Assembly: GCA_029465975.1 (NCBI GenBank)
Contig: CM055742.1
Coordinates: forward strand, 9,805,030 to 9,869,029
DNA: 64,000 nt
Source of the DNA: Dallia pectoralis
Taxonomy: Eukaryota > Chordata > Actinopteri > Esociformes > Umbridae
Direction: 5' to 3'
Part shown: positions 46,000 through 59,999 of the stretch, piece after piece
Layout of the letters: each line of letters begins with the position of its first letter
How positions within the stretch are numbered: position 1 is the stretch's first letter
Translations under genes and position numbers: made by a program
The notes under the pieces: generated by a model
Told to the model about the DNA's origin: nothing
Seen by the model: the letters and a program-made list of their open reading frames with translations, nothing else
Databases searched by the model: none

Positions 46000-47335
46000 G
46001 CTGTAGCTGCACGTTTTAACTCCGTAGATACGTTGCGATGGTGTTGAGTTCCTTAAGGAGCAGTAAAATAGGTCGAGGTGGAAGAACATTACATACGATA
46101 AGGACATATCCACAAAGCAGTCAATAAGACACTCTTATCTTCCTATTAATAGTCAGATATCGCTGTGGAATGAGTATATATAGGACAATATAATTGTCAT
46201 AACAATAATAGTAATTGACGCGACGTACATAACTGCTATAGGTGCAAATGAGAAGCGAAAATATACTAAATCTGAAATGATATGTGTGTGTGGAGAGTTT
46301 AGATGAAGAATTGAGTAGGAAAGGTAGGGAGCCGTGAGGCTTTTAGATTGTCTCCTGTAAAATAGATTCGCCAGTAAGCCACACTGCAATGCAATCTTCC
46401 TCTAATGTACTACTGACAGTTGATGATTAGTGAGGACCTCTCCTCATGCACAACCGTTTGCTTGCACACTCACACCACCTACCGGCCAACGTATGTATAG
46501 GACTCAGTCAACCCAGAGTCTAATCTAATACAATTTCTTTACAAAAATGTTTAAAATAGTTGTATTTGATGCGTTATCGTTTGCTGTATAAGCCCCTTTG
46601 TGACAATCGTGTTTTAAAACGGGCTTCATGGAATATATTTGATTGATTGTACTCTATTTTAAGTCTTATATGGTGATCAGTAGATACAGTTCACCGAGCA
46701 GGTGCTGTTATATCAGTGAGGTCAATGGCATAGAGGTTTTGTACCATGGTTGTTGATGTCCGGATAATTCAGTCGATGCCTAGACATCCTCGGGTAGGGC
46801 GATATCTGTAGACGTATTTATGTATAACGTCTAGTGTAGATAATATAGTGGATGTGAATGGGAGAAAGTTAAAATTAGAACAAAACATAAAGAGTTGAGG
46901 TCAAATGTGGAAATCATTTGTAGCCGATATTTATTTAAAGTAAACACGTGGATTTCCTGAATATGACATTGGTAAAGGTGTAAGCTATGTTTGCACTGTT
47001 TTGTGTACATCTAAAGAGTGTGTGTACTAACGCTGCAGCTAGGGGTCAGAACAAATTATGTGTGTGTGTGAACAGACTTGGCAAATAAACCTGATTCAGA
47101 TTTTTCCAGTGTCTGGTTGGATATACAAAGTATGTTACAATTACTTGTTCAGAACATTCCAGATCACTTAAACTTAATGGATGGTAAATAAGAGAATATT
47201 CTTCATCAGTAGTACGAATGTTTAACAATATGTGTCTGCTGTTTGCTGTTTGGACTTAAACATCTTACACATTTTAGCAAGGATCGGGGTAGTTCAAATA
47301 TTTCTCTAATGTTCAAGTATGAAGTTAAAACAGCG
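46000..47335. other. Intergenic, no gene seen
   Basis: AT-rich; no coding exon, RNA gene or large repeat that I can support. Confidence 0.5.
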
Positions 47336-47337
47336 AC

Positions 47338-47530
47338 ATACGTTTTTTTCTTGTAATTCGTTTTTTTCTTTTGAAACTAGTTTTGTACTTAGGTTTTCTT
47401 TCTTGTAATACGTTTTTTTCTTTTGAAACTAGTTTTGTATATAGGTTTTCTATCTTGAAATCCTTTTTTTTCTTTTGTAACTAGTTTTGTACAAAAGTTT
47501 TTCTTTCTTGTAATAGGTTTTGTACAAAAA
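47338..47530. repeat. T-rich ~52-bp tandem repeat
   Basis: Three to four copies of TTTTTTTCTTTTGAAACTAG followed by TTTTGTAC and TTTCTTGTAAT. Confidence 0.82.
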
Positions 47531-49790
47531 ACCAACGCGCAGAGTTTTGTCACTAAAATTCCAGTAGCAACTGTGCCAAAAGTTTTTTTTCTTGTAAATC
47601 AGTCTGTGCCCAAACGTTTCACTGCGTTTCCAAACAGAAACCACAAACGTATTCTGACCAATGAACGGATAGCTATCTTAGGGTGGCGCTTTGAACCAGA
47701 AAGAAGAAACACTTATGTCGCTGTTTTACCTTCATATTCAAGCAGTGCAGCATTTTCTTTATCACGGTTATGGACTGGCCGTTTTTCTACATCCAGCAGA
47801 GGGCGACAACACACCATTTGCAATTCAATTCCTCCTAAAACCCCACAGAAGATGAAACTCTAGATTTCCCTGCGTTAAGGTCAGTATATTGGGCTTGCCA
47901 CGGGTGCTAGCCATAGTGAGCATTGCGTGTTAACATTAACTACTGGCATTTTCCGGGGAGCTTTACACCCACCCAACCTCAGCTTCAGCAACAGAGTTCG
48001 ATATCAGGGTCATTGTGCATCAGAAACCCACCTGCGAACTACTCTAAAAAGCTCTCTGTTTGAGGTAAACAAAAGAGCACTGAAGGCTTTTGGAAAAAAG
48101 AGAGGAAAACACGAAAATACATTAGATCTAAAGGCTATATGTGTAATGGGCGACAAAAAAGTTTTTTAAGAATGAGCGACGGTTCCTTTTATAATGCGGC
48201 TTAAATGGTTAGTAGAGCCCTAAGAATTCGGATGGGGTAACGAGACTCACGTGACATGCTGTCTTCTAGTCTCAGGCACCGTTGATTCGTCATCAGGTTT
48301 AAATATAGAACGCAGTTGCTTTGTCAGTATACATGAGTACGTGGTTGTCTTTTGGGTGAAGGGCCGTACCAGATCTGGCCAAACCATGACGAATCATTCC
48401 CCTGGCCTGGTCTCCACTAGATACCTGCATCCGGACCAACAGCACTTGGTAGTGCTTGGGTGCGTACCGTGAAAAAAAAGACTGTTACCCGGCTGTGCTA
48501 CAGCTTAGGCTTTAGCTATTACGTTTATTTATCCCATCATCACACAAATGCTCTGTCAAAAAGAATCAAAGCCCAGTTGCGTGGAAACTATTCAGAAGAG
48601 ACGAAGAGTGCAAGAGTGCACTCATTTCATTTTAATTGGGGGTCACTACTCTGGTCCCAGTCTGAACAAATCCTTTCATAGAGCTCCTGAAATTTACATA
48701 ACAGTTAAATGGACTCCTCCCAGCAGATTCCCACTCATTCAGTTCGGAATGCGAAAGCTTGTTCCGGGAGCAAATCCATCATTCATAACATTTTTCACCA
48801 TTTTATTCCGCTTCAGGGAATCAATCCCTTTTTGGTCATGCCTCGGCTACTTTTCTGTGTCATGTGGTCAAATACTGGTCTCCAGATTTAGTTTTCGAAT
48901 TGAAGGAATGTTGATACCAAAGAAGGCAAACAAGAGCAGAGAAATGCCATCTTCTAAATGAATGCCAAATGTCCCCAAAGATCTTCTTGAAAACATATAT
49001 GTTTTGTGAGTTTTGCCGATGGAATACAATTCAGTCGTTTCTGTCGTCTTTCATTAGCATTATTTCTAACCAGCACATACAATGCAATGAAATCATCATT
49101 AATTCACTATTCATCTATCATCACTTTCTGCCATCTTAACTTCCTCTCAACATCTCGAATCCTGCTCCTCTCTCCATCCTCCCCTTCGTCATCTCCCCCG
49201 AACTCTCTACTTACTCGCCACCGCTTTGTTTAACTCCGCCTCCCCTGTTCTGAGGTGACATTAGCTGAAGCCCTGGGGTCATTAATAATTCTCTAGCTTG
49301 TGTTGGTAATTAGAGCCTGATTAAATTCCCCAAAGCCAGGCTTTTAACAGCCAAAATGTTTCCCAATGCAATTCATTAATTGTATTCATCAATTGTTCCC
49401 TAGCCTCCCACTGGTTTTTGCTTGACATCCTAGTCCAACCATTCCCCTTGGCAACCTCATCTTTGCCAAATTAATTAAGACATTATTTTATTACAGACCA
49501 CAGGAGAAGCTGCACATCTATGAAGGACATTTATCCATGCACCGGTAAACAAAGCCGAGGGTAAAGCTGATTTTGTATATAAATACCTTTTACTAGTGTT
49601 AATTAGCGAGTTGAGAGAGAGAGAAAAGAGATGTTGAGAGAAGAGAGATGGTGAGAGAAGAGAGAAAAAGACAGGCTCTGCCAACTGTGTAAGTGTCAAC
49701 ACAAGCTGTTTTTTACTTGTGTCGCGCTGTATCTGATATTGCAATTGTTAGTGTGTGTCTGTGTGGAGGATACGCGCATGTTGTGTTTGC
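47531..49790. other. Intergenic, no gene seen
   Basis: No supported coding exon. Short open frames here lack family resemblance. 49260-49450 is moderately complex sequence that could be a conserved non-coding element, which cannot be judged without comparison. Confidence 0.45.
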
Positions 49791-49796
49791 TTTCTG

Positions 49797-50668
49797 TTTG
49801 TACGTGTGCTCTAGCAGCCGTGGGTCTTCTGTTTGTATGTGTGCTCTAGCAGCCGTGGGTCTTCTGTTTGTACGTGTGCTCTAGCAGCCGTGGGTCTTCT
49901 GTTTGTATGTGTGCTCTAGCAGCCATGGGTCTTCTGTTTGTATGTGTGCTCTAGCAGCCGTGGGTCTTCTGTTTGTATGTGTGCTCTAGCAGCCGTGGGT
50001 CTTCTGTTTGTATGTGTGCTCTAGCAGCCGTGGGTCTTCTGTTTGTACGTGTGCTCTAGCAGCCGTGGGTCTTCTGTTTGTATGTGTGCTCTAGCAGCCG
50101 TGGGTCTTCTGTTTGTATGTGTGCTCTAGCAGCCGTGGGTCTTCTGTTTCTATGTGTGCTCTAGCAGCCGTGGGTCTTCTGTTTGTATGTGTGCTCTAGC
50201 AGCCGTGGGTCTTCTGTTTGTATGTGTGCTCTAGCAGCCGTGGGTCTTCTGTTTGTATGTGTGCTCTAGCAGCCGTGGGTCTTCTGTTTGTATGTGTGCT
50301 CTAGCAGCCGTGGGTCTTCTGTTTGTATGTGTGCTTTAGCAGCCGTGGGTCTTCTGTTTGTATGTGTGCTCTAGCAGCCGTGGGTCTTCTGTTTGTATGT
50401 GTGCTCTAGCAGCCGTGGGTCTTCTGTTTGTATGTGTGCTCTAGCAGCCGTGGGTCTTCTGTTTGTATGTGTGCTTTAGCAGCCGTGGGTCTTCTGTTTG
50501 TATGTGTGCTCTAGCAGCCGTGGGTCTTCTGTTTGTATGTGTGCTCTAGCAGCCGTGGGTCTTCTGTTTGTATGTGTGCTCTAGCAGCCGTGGGTCTTCT
50601 GTTTGTATGTGTGCTCTAGCAGCTGTGGGTCTTCTGTTTGTATGTGTGCTCTAGCAGCCGTGGGTCTC
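49797..50668. repeat. 35-bp minisatellite
   Basis: About 25 almost identical units containing GCTCTAGCAGCCGTGGGTC and TTCTGTTTGTATGTGT. No spacers, so not a CRISPR. Confidence 0.96.
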
Positions 50669-50935
50669 TGCATGTTTGTGAGTAAATAGGATTGGTTTGT
50701 TTGGTCCTAGAAACCATTTATGTGTGTGTGTGTCTGTTGAGAGGGGTGGAAGGAAATACAATCAGGGTTATTGGTTGGGGTCATGGGTTACAGAAAAGAC
50801 AATTTATTATGGAAGCACATGTGGTGTCTTTACGGTTTGTGTGTGCTTTTTCTCCATCCTATAGACAATGCGCTCAACCAAACAGAGTCTGAAGCTGATT
50901 TTCAACATAAACACCTCGGTAATTAGCAGAAGGAG

Positions 50936-50964
50936 ATGAGAGAGAGAGAGAGAGAGAGAGAGAT
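50936..50964. repeat. GA microsatellite
   Basis: (GA)n of about 14 units. Confidence 0.9.
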
Positions 50965-53095
50965 GTGGAGGGGGAGAGATGTGGGGGAGGGATTGAGGGA
51001 AAAGTTACTGATAGACGGTGAATAACCTTGTACACTTGGGTTGTGATTGAACAAGGCTGTTCATTGGAGAAACAGACTGCCCACAGAATGTGGCCAAAGC
51101 TTGAGGAATCTCTGCCAAATAGTATGTTCACTAGAGACAAGTTCCTTCACGCAACAATAAACAAATATTGGAATGTACAATAATAATTAACGTGTTTTTT
51201 TTTCCATTGTCATTCACACCCAAAGTAATAATGGTCTTTAAATGTTCCCGCTCACGTATATGTGTCCGCGGCCCGTATCCCGTATTTAAATCCCGTTCCA
51301 CCCAAAAGAGGTTGTTTCCTTCCCGTACGATCACGTGTTCCGGTGTGCTCAGCAGAGCAACGGCAATTTTGAATGTCACCTCGGATCAAAACACGGTTCA
51401 TTAAAGCGATGTGCAACAGTATTGCTTATGCCTGACCTCCCTGCTTGCTCTGACCGCCCGCCGTGCCCTCAGTTCTGTTCGTGCCAATGCCCTCGCTCGG
51501 GGCTATTTGCCCTGGCACTGTCCGGCATTTCACATGTTACAGCCTGATGTTTCCCACACAGAACCCAGTGAGCGCTCAGAGCCACAGTGTGAAAGTGAGG
51601 AAGACGACTCCTGGCCTGTGAATATAACAGCAGTGGTTGACAGAGTACTGCGCCAAGCCTTATTCCTTCATATCGATCCTTCCTTACAAACGTTCTCCCT
51701 GTCCTCTTTACCTTCATCGACATCCACCCTCTGTATTCTCCACTGGGGCATTTATTTGGGTTTGGATTTACTCTTGTTTTTTCCGTCATCATCATTATCC
51801 CCTTCTTTCTTTTTTGTAAATTAGCCCGTTCCTCTCGTCGACCCCCCCCCTCCCCTCCCCACACACACACGTCATCTGCCCTCCTAACTCCCAACCCAAA
51901 ACGATATGAAAGGACCCACGCGCTCCAGTTTGTCATCATGGTCGAGCGTTGCTCCACCCTCAGATGTGTGACCGATCTACACTACAGAGCACCGTCTGAG
52001 TCTGACAGCGGTGTGGGTGGGAAGTCCTGTGTGGTGTTTATTAGGGATGTTTCTTTTTCTGTTTCGAGCTGACAGGCGCCGAACCTTCTGGCCGTGTTGA
52101 CAGTCAAACCAAAACTCCCGGCCACAAATGCGCAGCTGTATCGCGAGGCAGCAACTTGAAAGAAACGCTAGGAGGGATGAGAACAAGTGCAAAACCGGGC
52201 GGTTGGTTATTGCAGTTAATAGTGTACCCTTCTGAATTTCCTGTGGGTATTGAGAGTGACTCCGGGGGCCACCGTTATAGATGTAGAGGTAGAACCAGCG
52301 ATGTAGACAGCGCAGAGCAATGACTTTCATATTTGAATGGGTTTGCATTTCACGCTGTCTGCTGTGCCACATATTATAAACCAGACATCTTTTTTATGCT
52401 GAGGTTTTCCTTTTGTTGGTCGGCCGGGGATGGACCGGCAGGTCGCTGACGAAATTGAAAAACTCCTATTCAGAGACGCAGGATGAGACAGGCAGCGAGC
52501 GTTCCAGACAGGAAGGTTAATGATATCGACACATTGAGTGGTTGTCTTATGAAATAAACACACAGATATATATATATATATATACACATATATATATATA
52601 TATATTACCATTTTAAAGTTTGTGGTCACTTCCAAATGTCCTTTTTTCCATGAAAACAAATGTGAAATTAGTTTGAATAGGAGACATTATTTCACACATT
52701 AAAATTTGTTTAGCCATTATTGACTGTCCAATTGCATTGCTCAAGGGCAAAATGACAGTTTGTTCAGCTTGTGAGCATCTGGATTTTTATCCAACAACAC
52801 TTAGGTTTTCTGGCCTAACACTCTTCACTGCTACCCTTGTTAGCACATTAGTTGAAAGGTCGTTTTTCAGCTTGAAAAGACACTGAAAACAAGTCTTCCT
52901 AGCTATTTTGCTCAGTGACCTAGATCGTTTGTGTGTTTTCATGTCTACTAACCTTACATGCGATTATGCCTGAAAGTGAGAGCTGTGTTACTGAAGTCAC
53001 CACTCAGGATGCAAGATGCTAATTGGATGATGCTAATTGTTATTATTCCTGGCTAACATATTGTTGGTTACATAATGAGTGCTTCATATCTGAGT
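50965..53095. other. Intergenic, no gene seen
   Basis: Contains a (TA)n tract at 52567-52605. No exon that I can support. Confidence 0.45.
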
Positions 53096-53152
53096 GCCAC
53101 ACACACATGCACAGACACCCTCACACAGACGCCCTCACACGTACACACACAC

Positions 53153-53197
<45 letters not shown>

Positions 53198-53540
53198 TAC
53201 ACTTACACACACATACACCCTCACACGTACACACAAACACATACACTTACACACACATACACCCTCACACATACACACACACACACATACACTTACACAC
53301 ACATACACCCTCACACATACATACACACACACACACACACACACCTTCACACACACACATACACCTTCACACACACACACACATACACTTACACACACAC
53401 ACACACACACCCTCACACGTACACACACACACACATATACACTTACACACACATACACCCTCACACATACAAACACACACACACATACACCTTCACACAC
53501 ACAGACACACCCCCTCAGACATGCACACACATACACTTTA
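53096..53540. repeat. CA-rich minisatellite
   Basis: Irregular ~40-bp units of CACACATACACCCTCACAC and CACATACACTTACACACAC. Open frames in several phases are artefacts. Confidence 0.92.
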
Positions 53541-53559
53541 CTGATCCTAAAACTTAACA

Positions 53560-56500
53560 CCCTTCCTTAATCTCAACCTAACAGTAATATAAATATACAA
53601 CATTAAAGCATGAACTCTTGATCTAGCACAAATGCCTAACCATAATTGTAATCCCATTTGTACATTTTGCCCTAAATCTATTACATAAAGCGGGGGGGGG
53701 GGACAACAGGCCTGTGGGCTTTACAAGGCCAGTTAAAACATTTGGTCCGGCCCTGCCAAGGCCACTGCAGATGGGACATGAATATGCGATAAATTCACAA
53801 GCTTTTTTTATAGCAGCAATCATTTATACCGGTAATAAGTAAATCAATACCAAATTTGAGGGACGAGCAAGGAACGTCCATTACAGGAATCCGATGAATG
53901 TGGACTCTACTACTCTCGAAGGTCGGATCTAAAAACAAGATACAGAATTAGAACAAAATTGATAATGTTCTACTGCCCGCAAATGATGTAATATCCAAAT
54001 GACATTTTTTCATTTAGCCACATTTCGGGGTGATTTTTGTCCCAATAGGTTAGGAACACACACACTTACCTGTTCTCAACATTACCTGTACCTATATTAG
54101 CTCAACCTAACATCTAGCCTCTTTGCTAAAAAAGCGCCAAGTGCTTTATATGTAAATATATGCAAACAAGGTTTATATGAAATGGTGTTGCTTGTGAAGT
54201 GTATAACCTTTTCTGTCTTGGATATTCCGTCAAAGTACAATCATATTTTGTGCGTGTGCACGTGTGTGCACATGTGTGTACATGCACTCTCTGTGTGTGT
54301 ACGTGCACTCACTTTGGGTACTACGGCAAATTCTGTAGGTGGATTGTCTGGTTACACATTCCCCTGTCTCCGATCAAGAGCGCCCTCAGCACGTCCCAGT
54401 ATAACTGATAAGGCTGTTCTCAGAACTGCGTGGACAAGCGCTTTCATAGCAGCTGGGAGATGGATGAAGTCACTGTATTTTATATAAACCTGCTTTGATG
54501 TCTGCAGAGCCTGTGTTTTTGTGTCCACACATATCAGCGCATGTTGACAAGAGATGAGGAGGGGTGTTTATTATTCACTTTATGGATATCAATCAATGTT
54601 ATCATTAGGGACCAAAGGAAACACTTTGTAAAGGCAAAACAAAATTGTTTAAAGTATTTTAGTAAAAACAACGGTAAATCTTTTCCTTTTACAAAAAATA
54701 TATATTTTTAAAAGAACACCACAATTGGCGAGATCATTTATTTATTAATAATCATTTTTGTTAATATTAACTACAAATCTTGGAACATCAAAACGTCACT
54801 TGCTTTGAATCGATCGCTTACATTTTTTATTTCTAAATGGACACCATGATGTGATTGAAAACTCCAATCTGACTTTGTAACCTACTAACGTAACTATGTC
54901 AATCCATTTGCCGGTTCTCTCTCTCCCATACTGACACCACATTACATCACCTTGGTCGAAATCAATGTCAGGATTGATGGTTTTAAATACAGATGCCGGC
55001 ATGAGCCGATACCAATTGATACTAATGGAGGTTAGACAAGTAGCAGTTTATAAAGCATAGAGGACTGTCAGGGTCTGATAGGAAAACACATTTCAAATAC
55101 AAGCCTTAAAACTAGCATAGCAACTGAGTAGCTGTGGGTAGATGTTTTCTGGCTTGTTGGACCCTGTCCAGGGATACCCTGTTCAGGGCTACAGTTTCAC
55201 TGGACCTTGCTGTCTCAGTTTCAGGATTTATGCTGCTATACTATTGTGCTGGGAATGTAGGGAACTGGGTGTCTAACCTTTTCCTGTGTATTGTTTCTGC
55301 TTCCATTAAGGACGACCTGTGCCTGCTGGTTGTGTTGCAGGGTGAGCAGCTGATGGTTGACCCTTTCTGACTGTATTTGACCTGCACTATTCTATTTTAT
55401 AAGACTCTGCATTTGATAAAAATGCATTTAATAATTATTAAACTATGTTATTATTAGTACAACCAGCACTGCCAGAAGAGGGTGGGCCACCCCTCTTTGA
55501 TATATAACGAAAAATAAACTCAAGCCAATCTATGAAAAAAGGTTGCGAACTATGTTTTAAATAATTTTAAAACCAGCTAACTAGAGTCTGGTCCAGGCTA
55601 GTTAAAGTCAAGCCACTGATACTTCAAAAGTAATGTGCAATACACTGTGAAAAAGGGCTTTACAGCTAATGATTTGTACAGAAACAATGTAGCCCAGAAA
55701 CAATGTAGCCTAGGCAGGAAATGTTGTCAGTCAGGATCCAAACCTTGATTCAGCGTTGTTTGTGACTTTGCTGTTCGTCTTCATCAAATGTTATGACTTG
55801 TACCAGCTTTTGAGCATTACATGATTAAAGACTCTCGTTCTCAACACAGACCTGGCAGTGGTACGACATCTTTGGGGTATAAGGATAAAAAAGTATTTAG
55901 TATTTGTATAGCCCAATCGATTTCATTCATCAATAAAAAAGTGCATTGGTTATAGCAAACCTCTGACAGGAAACCAGAGACAGATCGTTCTCCGAGCCAA
56001 TTTGACACAGCCAACAGATGATTGGCTGAGCCTGATCAATTAAAACATTGTTTCTTTCAATTAAGAACCCAACTAAAACAAATTGTTGATTGAGGGTATG
56101 ACATATCTTCTCTGGACTTGTCTATCTACAACATGTCCAGAGTCTGATACAATTTTTATCAGAAATCTAAATATACTTTCAGTTTTTTTTTTTACAATGT
56201 TATTAATTTTCTTGCTATACACACAACAGGATTTTTTGCAGCAAATTTGGTCTTTAAAATTGTTGTGGAAGGGAGGGGACCATTCAAGTGACAAGTTGTC
56301 AAAGCCATATCAAAGAACGCCTATCTGGAATTTGCGGTCCAAGTGGCAACATAACGTAATGCCCCAACAATGTCCATGCCTGGGCCCTTTCACTCTGCCA
56401 GTCTTCCCACCAGCCATTTAACATCACGGGGTGGTGCCTTTAAACCTCGCCAGAATAACGACGGAGACACTTTTGGACATTTGGAATGTGTAACCCATTG

Positions 56501-57320
56501 GATGCCTGTCGAACAATACAGCATTGTGGGGGGTGTCTGTGCGTCGGGTTGACGCTTCTAGGTGTTTTATTGATACTTGTGTGAACGACCACTGATGAGG
56601 CCTGGCACTACATTTAACCGTGCGACTTAGAACGGAAAAGAGACGAAAAGGCATGGAGGTGACCTTTATTCGCGTGGTTGGTTACGATGGCATCATTTGA
56701 TGGTTGGTAGGGCAGAGAAGCAGTTCTGGATGATGTCATAGCTCGGTTATACGAGATTCACTGCTCGTGTTAATCCCTTGTGTATATAATTGGACATTCG
56801 GCTATTTGTTAAAACTCATTTGAATCGGCTTTGCTTAGCGGTTGTAGGGGGTTCAAATATTTCCATCCCTGCTTCTGTCTTGCCTTCCCCTAAAGGTGTC
56901 TAGGTGTGAGCTAAAATTATGCTGAGAGATTGAGCAGGCCAGCCTTACATAGCCTTCATCACTACTTGTTTTTTTCCATGAACAGCCAGTCCACAGAGTT
57001 CCATTTTGGTATGGTCCCAACCAACCAAGCCCCCCCCAAGTATATCTGCCTGTGTCCTTGTCTCCAGTGGGTCCCTGCATTCCAGACGCCACCACAGTGT
57101 CACTCTCTCTCCAGACTCGGCAAGGGGTCTGTCCCCTGTCTGTCCTCCTGGGGTCGACTGGCAGGGATAAGCGCGCTATATAAGGGCCCGATAAAAGCTG
57201 AGGATAAAGTGACCTTAAAATAAGGGACCCACTTGACAACAGTAGGATGCTTTTGGATTTTGTAATATGCCTTGTTTTAAGGGGAGGCAGAATGGTAGCC
57301 GAGACTAAACAGGCCACACA
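53560..57320. other. Intergenic or intronic, no gene seen
   Basis: No coding exon supported. Short G and CA runs only (53690, 54057). Confidence 0.45.
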
Positions 57321-57982
57321 CACATTTTGGCACACACACACACACACACACGCACAGCCCTTAAAGGTCATCTATCAAAGACAGGTTATATTTGGTCCTC
57401 TTTGGTCTTTGTGGGAAGAGGGAAGGACAGAGGACATAAGTTAAAATGCTTGGTCGTTTCTAAAATAATAATAAAACCCTTAAACACAGATCTAGGATCA
57501 GTTACCTTGAACCCAAATCCTAGTTTTAACCATTTGACAATACATCAGTGGTTAGGAGGACATTTGACGTCCTCCATATAAGGGACCACATTGACGATTC
57601 ATTCTCATTCGTTTTTACAGGCTTTAGAAGCTTTCACCGTTTAGGTCCTTTGGATGCAATCACAGATGTTGTGTCAGCCAGGCTAGCAGTCATCTTTTTT
57701 GAATTACCAAATACATTCAATCAGTCCATCAATCAGTCAGCATGCAGATTAGCGCCTTGGGTGGATAGAGAATAAACCAGGCCAGAAAACGGCGGTAGCC
57801 GTGGTAAATAACACACTCTTGATCAATTGATATTTGTCTTTCGGAAACATTTGTGTTGCTTTATTTCCTTCAGGGCTTGTTGCTCTACCAAACGGTTCAT
57901 AATAAACTTAGCAGAGAAAGACAAAATGGTTTAAGAATTTATGAAGAACATTTGTTCTTCTGGTTGTGTCTGTGTCATGTGT

Positions 57983-57991
57983 GTGTGCTTG

Positions 57992-58044
<53 letters not shown>

Positions 58045-58129
58045 TGGATAATTAGTCACTACAATAACTTAACATAGCTATACCAGGTTGAAAGTGAAAG
58101 GACGTTTCTGTCATGCGTTTATATAGTGC

Positions 58130-58199
<70 letters not shown>
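57983..58199. repeat. Two TG microsatellites flanking a duplicated segment
   Basis: (TG)n at 57983-58042 and 58130-58199. The ~88 bp between them recurs at 60220-60308. Confidence 0.9.
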
Positions 58200-58200
<1 letters not shown>

Positions 58201-58771
58201 ATCGGTACTCTCATTGAAGGCTTTTGCAATGGTGTTATGATGAAATGGTACTCTTAACTTCATTTGTGCACACTCTACTCATAGTATTCCCAGAACACCT
58301 GTCAGGGTTCACAATAGTCTAAGAAAATGATAGCAAAACATGTAATGTAGATAACTACCGAACTAGCAGAACATGTATTGAACCGCGAGAATGACAGAAA
58401 CAAATTCATTCCATATCTGTTCAGGTCAGCTTTTATGGAAATGTAATTCGCAGAGAGCAATGTATTAAACGGTCATTTCATTTGGTATTGTTATACTGAT
58501 TAAGTTGTCAGAAAAACCTTTTGATCTGGGTGGAGAATCTGAGGTCCAATAGCCGGGAGGTCCCCAGCAACCATTTAATTTAATTGCCAATTTATTTCGT
58601 TTAAAAGTTGAATTAAGCCATTTCCCCTATATTATTACTTTTTCCACAAGGAGTGTAATCTTTCTGATCATTCATCAGACCATTACGTATACGTGGACCC
58701 TGTCAAACGTTTACTATATGGGGCAACATATATAGGCAACCCCAAACACACTAAACTGAATTATTTAGTGC

Positions 58772-58936
<165 letters not shown>

Positions 58937-59339
58937 TGGCAGAGTAATGTGGACATGTGTATGTACATTGTCAATGTACCTGGCGATACACAATGTGCCT
59001 AACACTTTATCTACCGCAGGATGTGCCCTATCTAATCTTCTGACAGGCTCTGTTAATCTAGTCGGGTAATTCACCTCATCCCCAGGCTATTGTAAACAGG
59101 CACAGAGGAAGTGTCTGCAAATTAGATTGTTGGATCATAAAAACGTATAGGTACACACACCGTTTGTGCATCCTATCTATTAGTGCTAAACAACCGTTCT
59201 GTATAGTCTGGATGAATGTTCAAATATAGGCCACGGGATTTAAAGTTCCTGTGAAGGTGCTTTACAAGCGACCCCCCGACGTGTAGGAATGGGTGTTGCC
59301 CTGTTATCCACGACCTGCGGATCTAATCTCCATCCTTCC

Positions 59340-59990
59340 TATCCTCCCAGAAGATCACACATCACGGAGTCGTTGCCATGACTACGCGAGGGACCAATGA
59401 GCGTCGGCTCCGTGCATGCGCGAGGCCATTTTGCACACGGCGGAGCGCCCAGCAGCATAGCATCACCATCATCATCACCGCCTTCGCCATCATCGCCATC
59501 GTAGTCGCATACAACCGCCCGTTCCCTTGGAAACAAGAAGGCAGGCTCGAGCTATTGGACGACATCTAATGAGCGCGAGACGTTCCAGAGCTGTCGGATT
59601 GGCGGCAAGCGCGTGACCGCTACTACGGCGCTGCCAGGCATGCGGAGGAAAAAACGTGCGCTCTCGTCTCCTCCTCCTCCTCCTCCTCTTTAGTCAAGTG
59701 GTGCTGCTGCTGTTGTGGACAGGACTGCGTTGTGTCGAGACCAGATGGACCGTGTTAATGCAAAGCGACGTCCGTATCTCTCGAGTGAGGACGAGTGACC
59801 CGACAGAACGGGTCCTGCGTAGCTTTTGCCCGGCGGTGAACCGCGGACTTTCGACGTTCATGCGCGTTGGTTTGAATTGAAGTCGTACGGAGCCGCTCGG
59901 CGAGGAACGCGTCGCGGCAGGTGTGCGGTGCGGTTGGGAAGTCCGTTGGTCAGTAAGCGGTAGGTAGGCACACTGTCCGTTTGACTTGTT
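59340..59990 (+). promoter_or_regulatory. CpG-rich segment, probable promoter/first exon
   Basis: Strong local rise in GC and CpG (for example GAGCGCGAGACG, CAAGCGCGTGACCGC, GAACGCGTCGCGG) against an AT-rich background. Possible plus-strand donor GGTCA|GTAAGC near 59953. No coding sequence recognised. By human synteny the gene to the right of TLR3 would be SORBS2, transcribed away from it; this is inference. Confidence 0.5.
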
Positions 59991-59999
59991 CATGACAGA

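Noticed and set aside
49797..50668. Regular 35-bp repeats as a possible CRISPR
   Set aside because: Units are contiguous with no unique spacers, and the genome is a vertebrate.
59378..59880. Short plus-strand frames in the CpG-rich segment
   Set aside because: No family resemblance; better explained as promoter/5' untranslated sequence.
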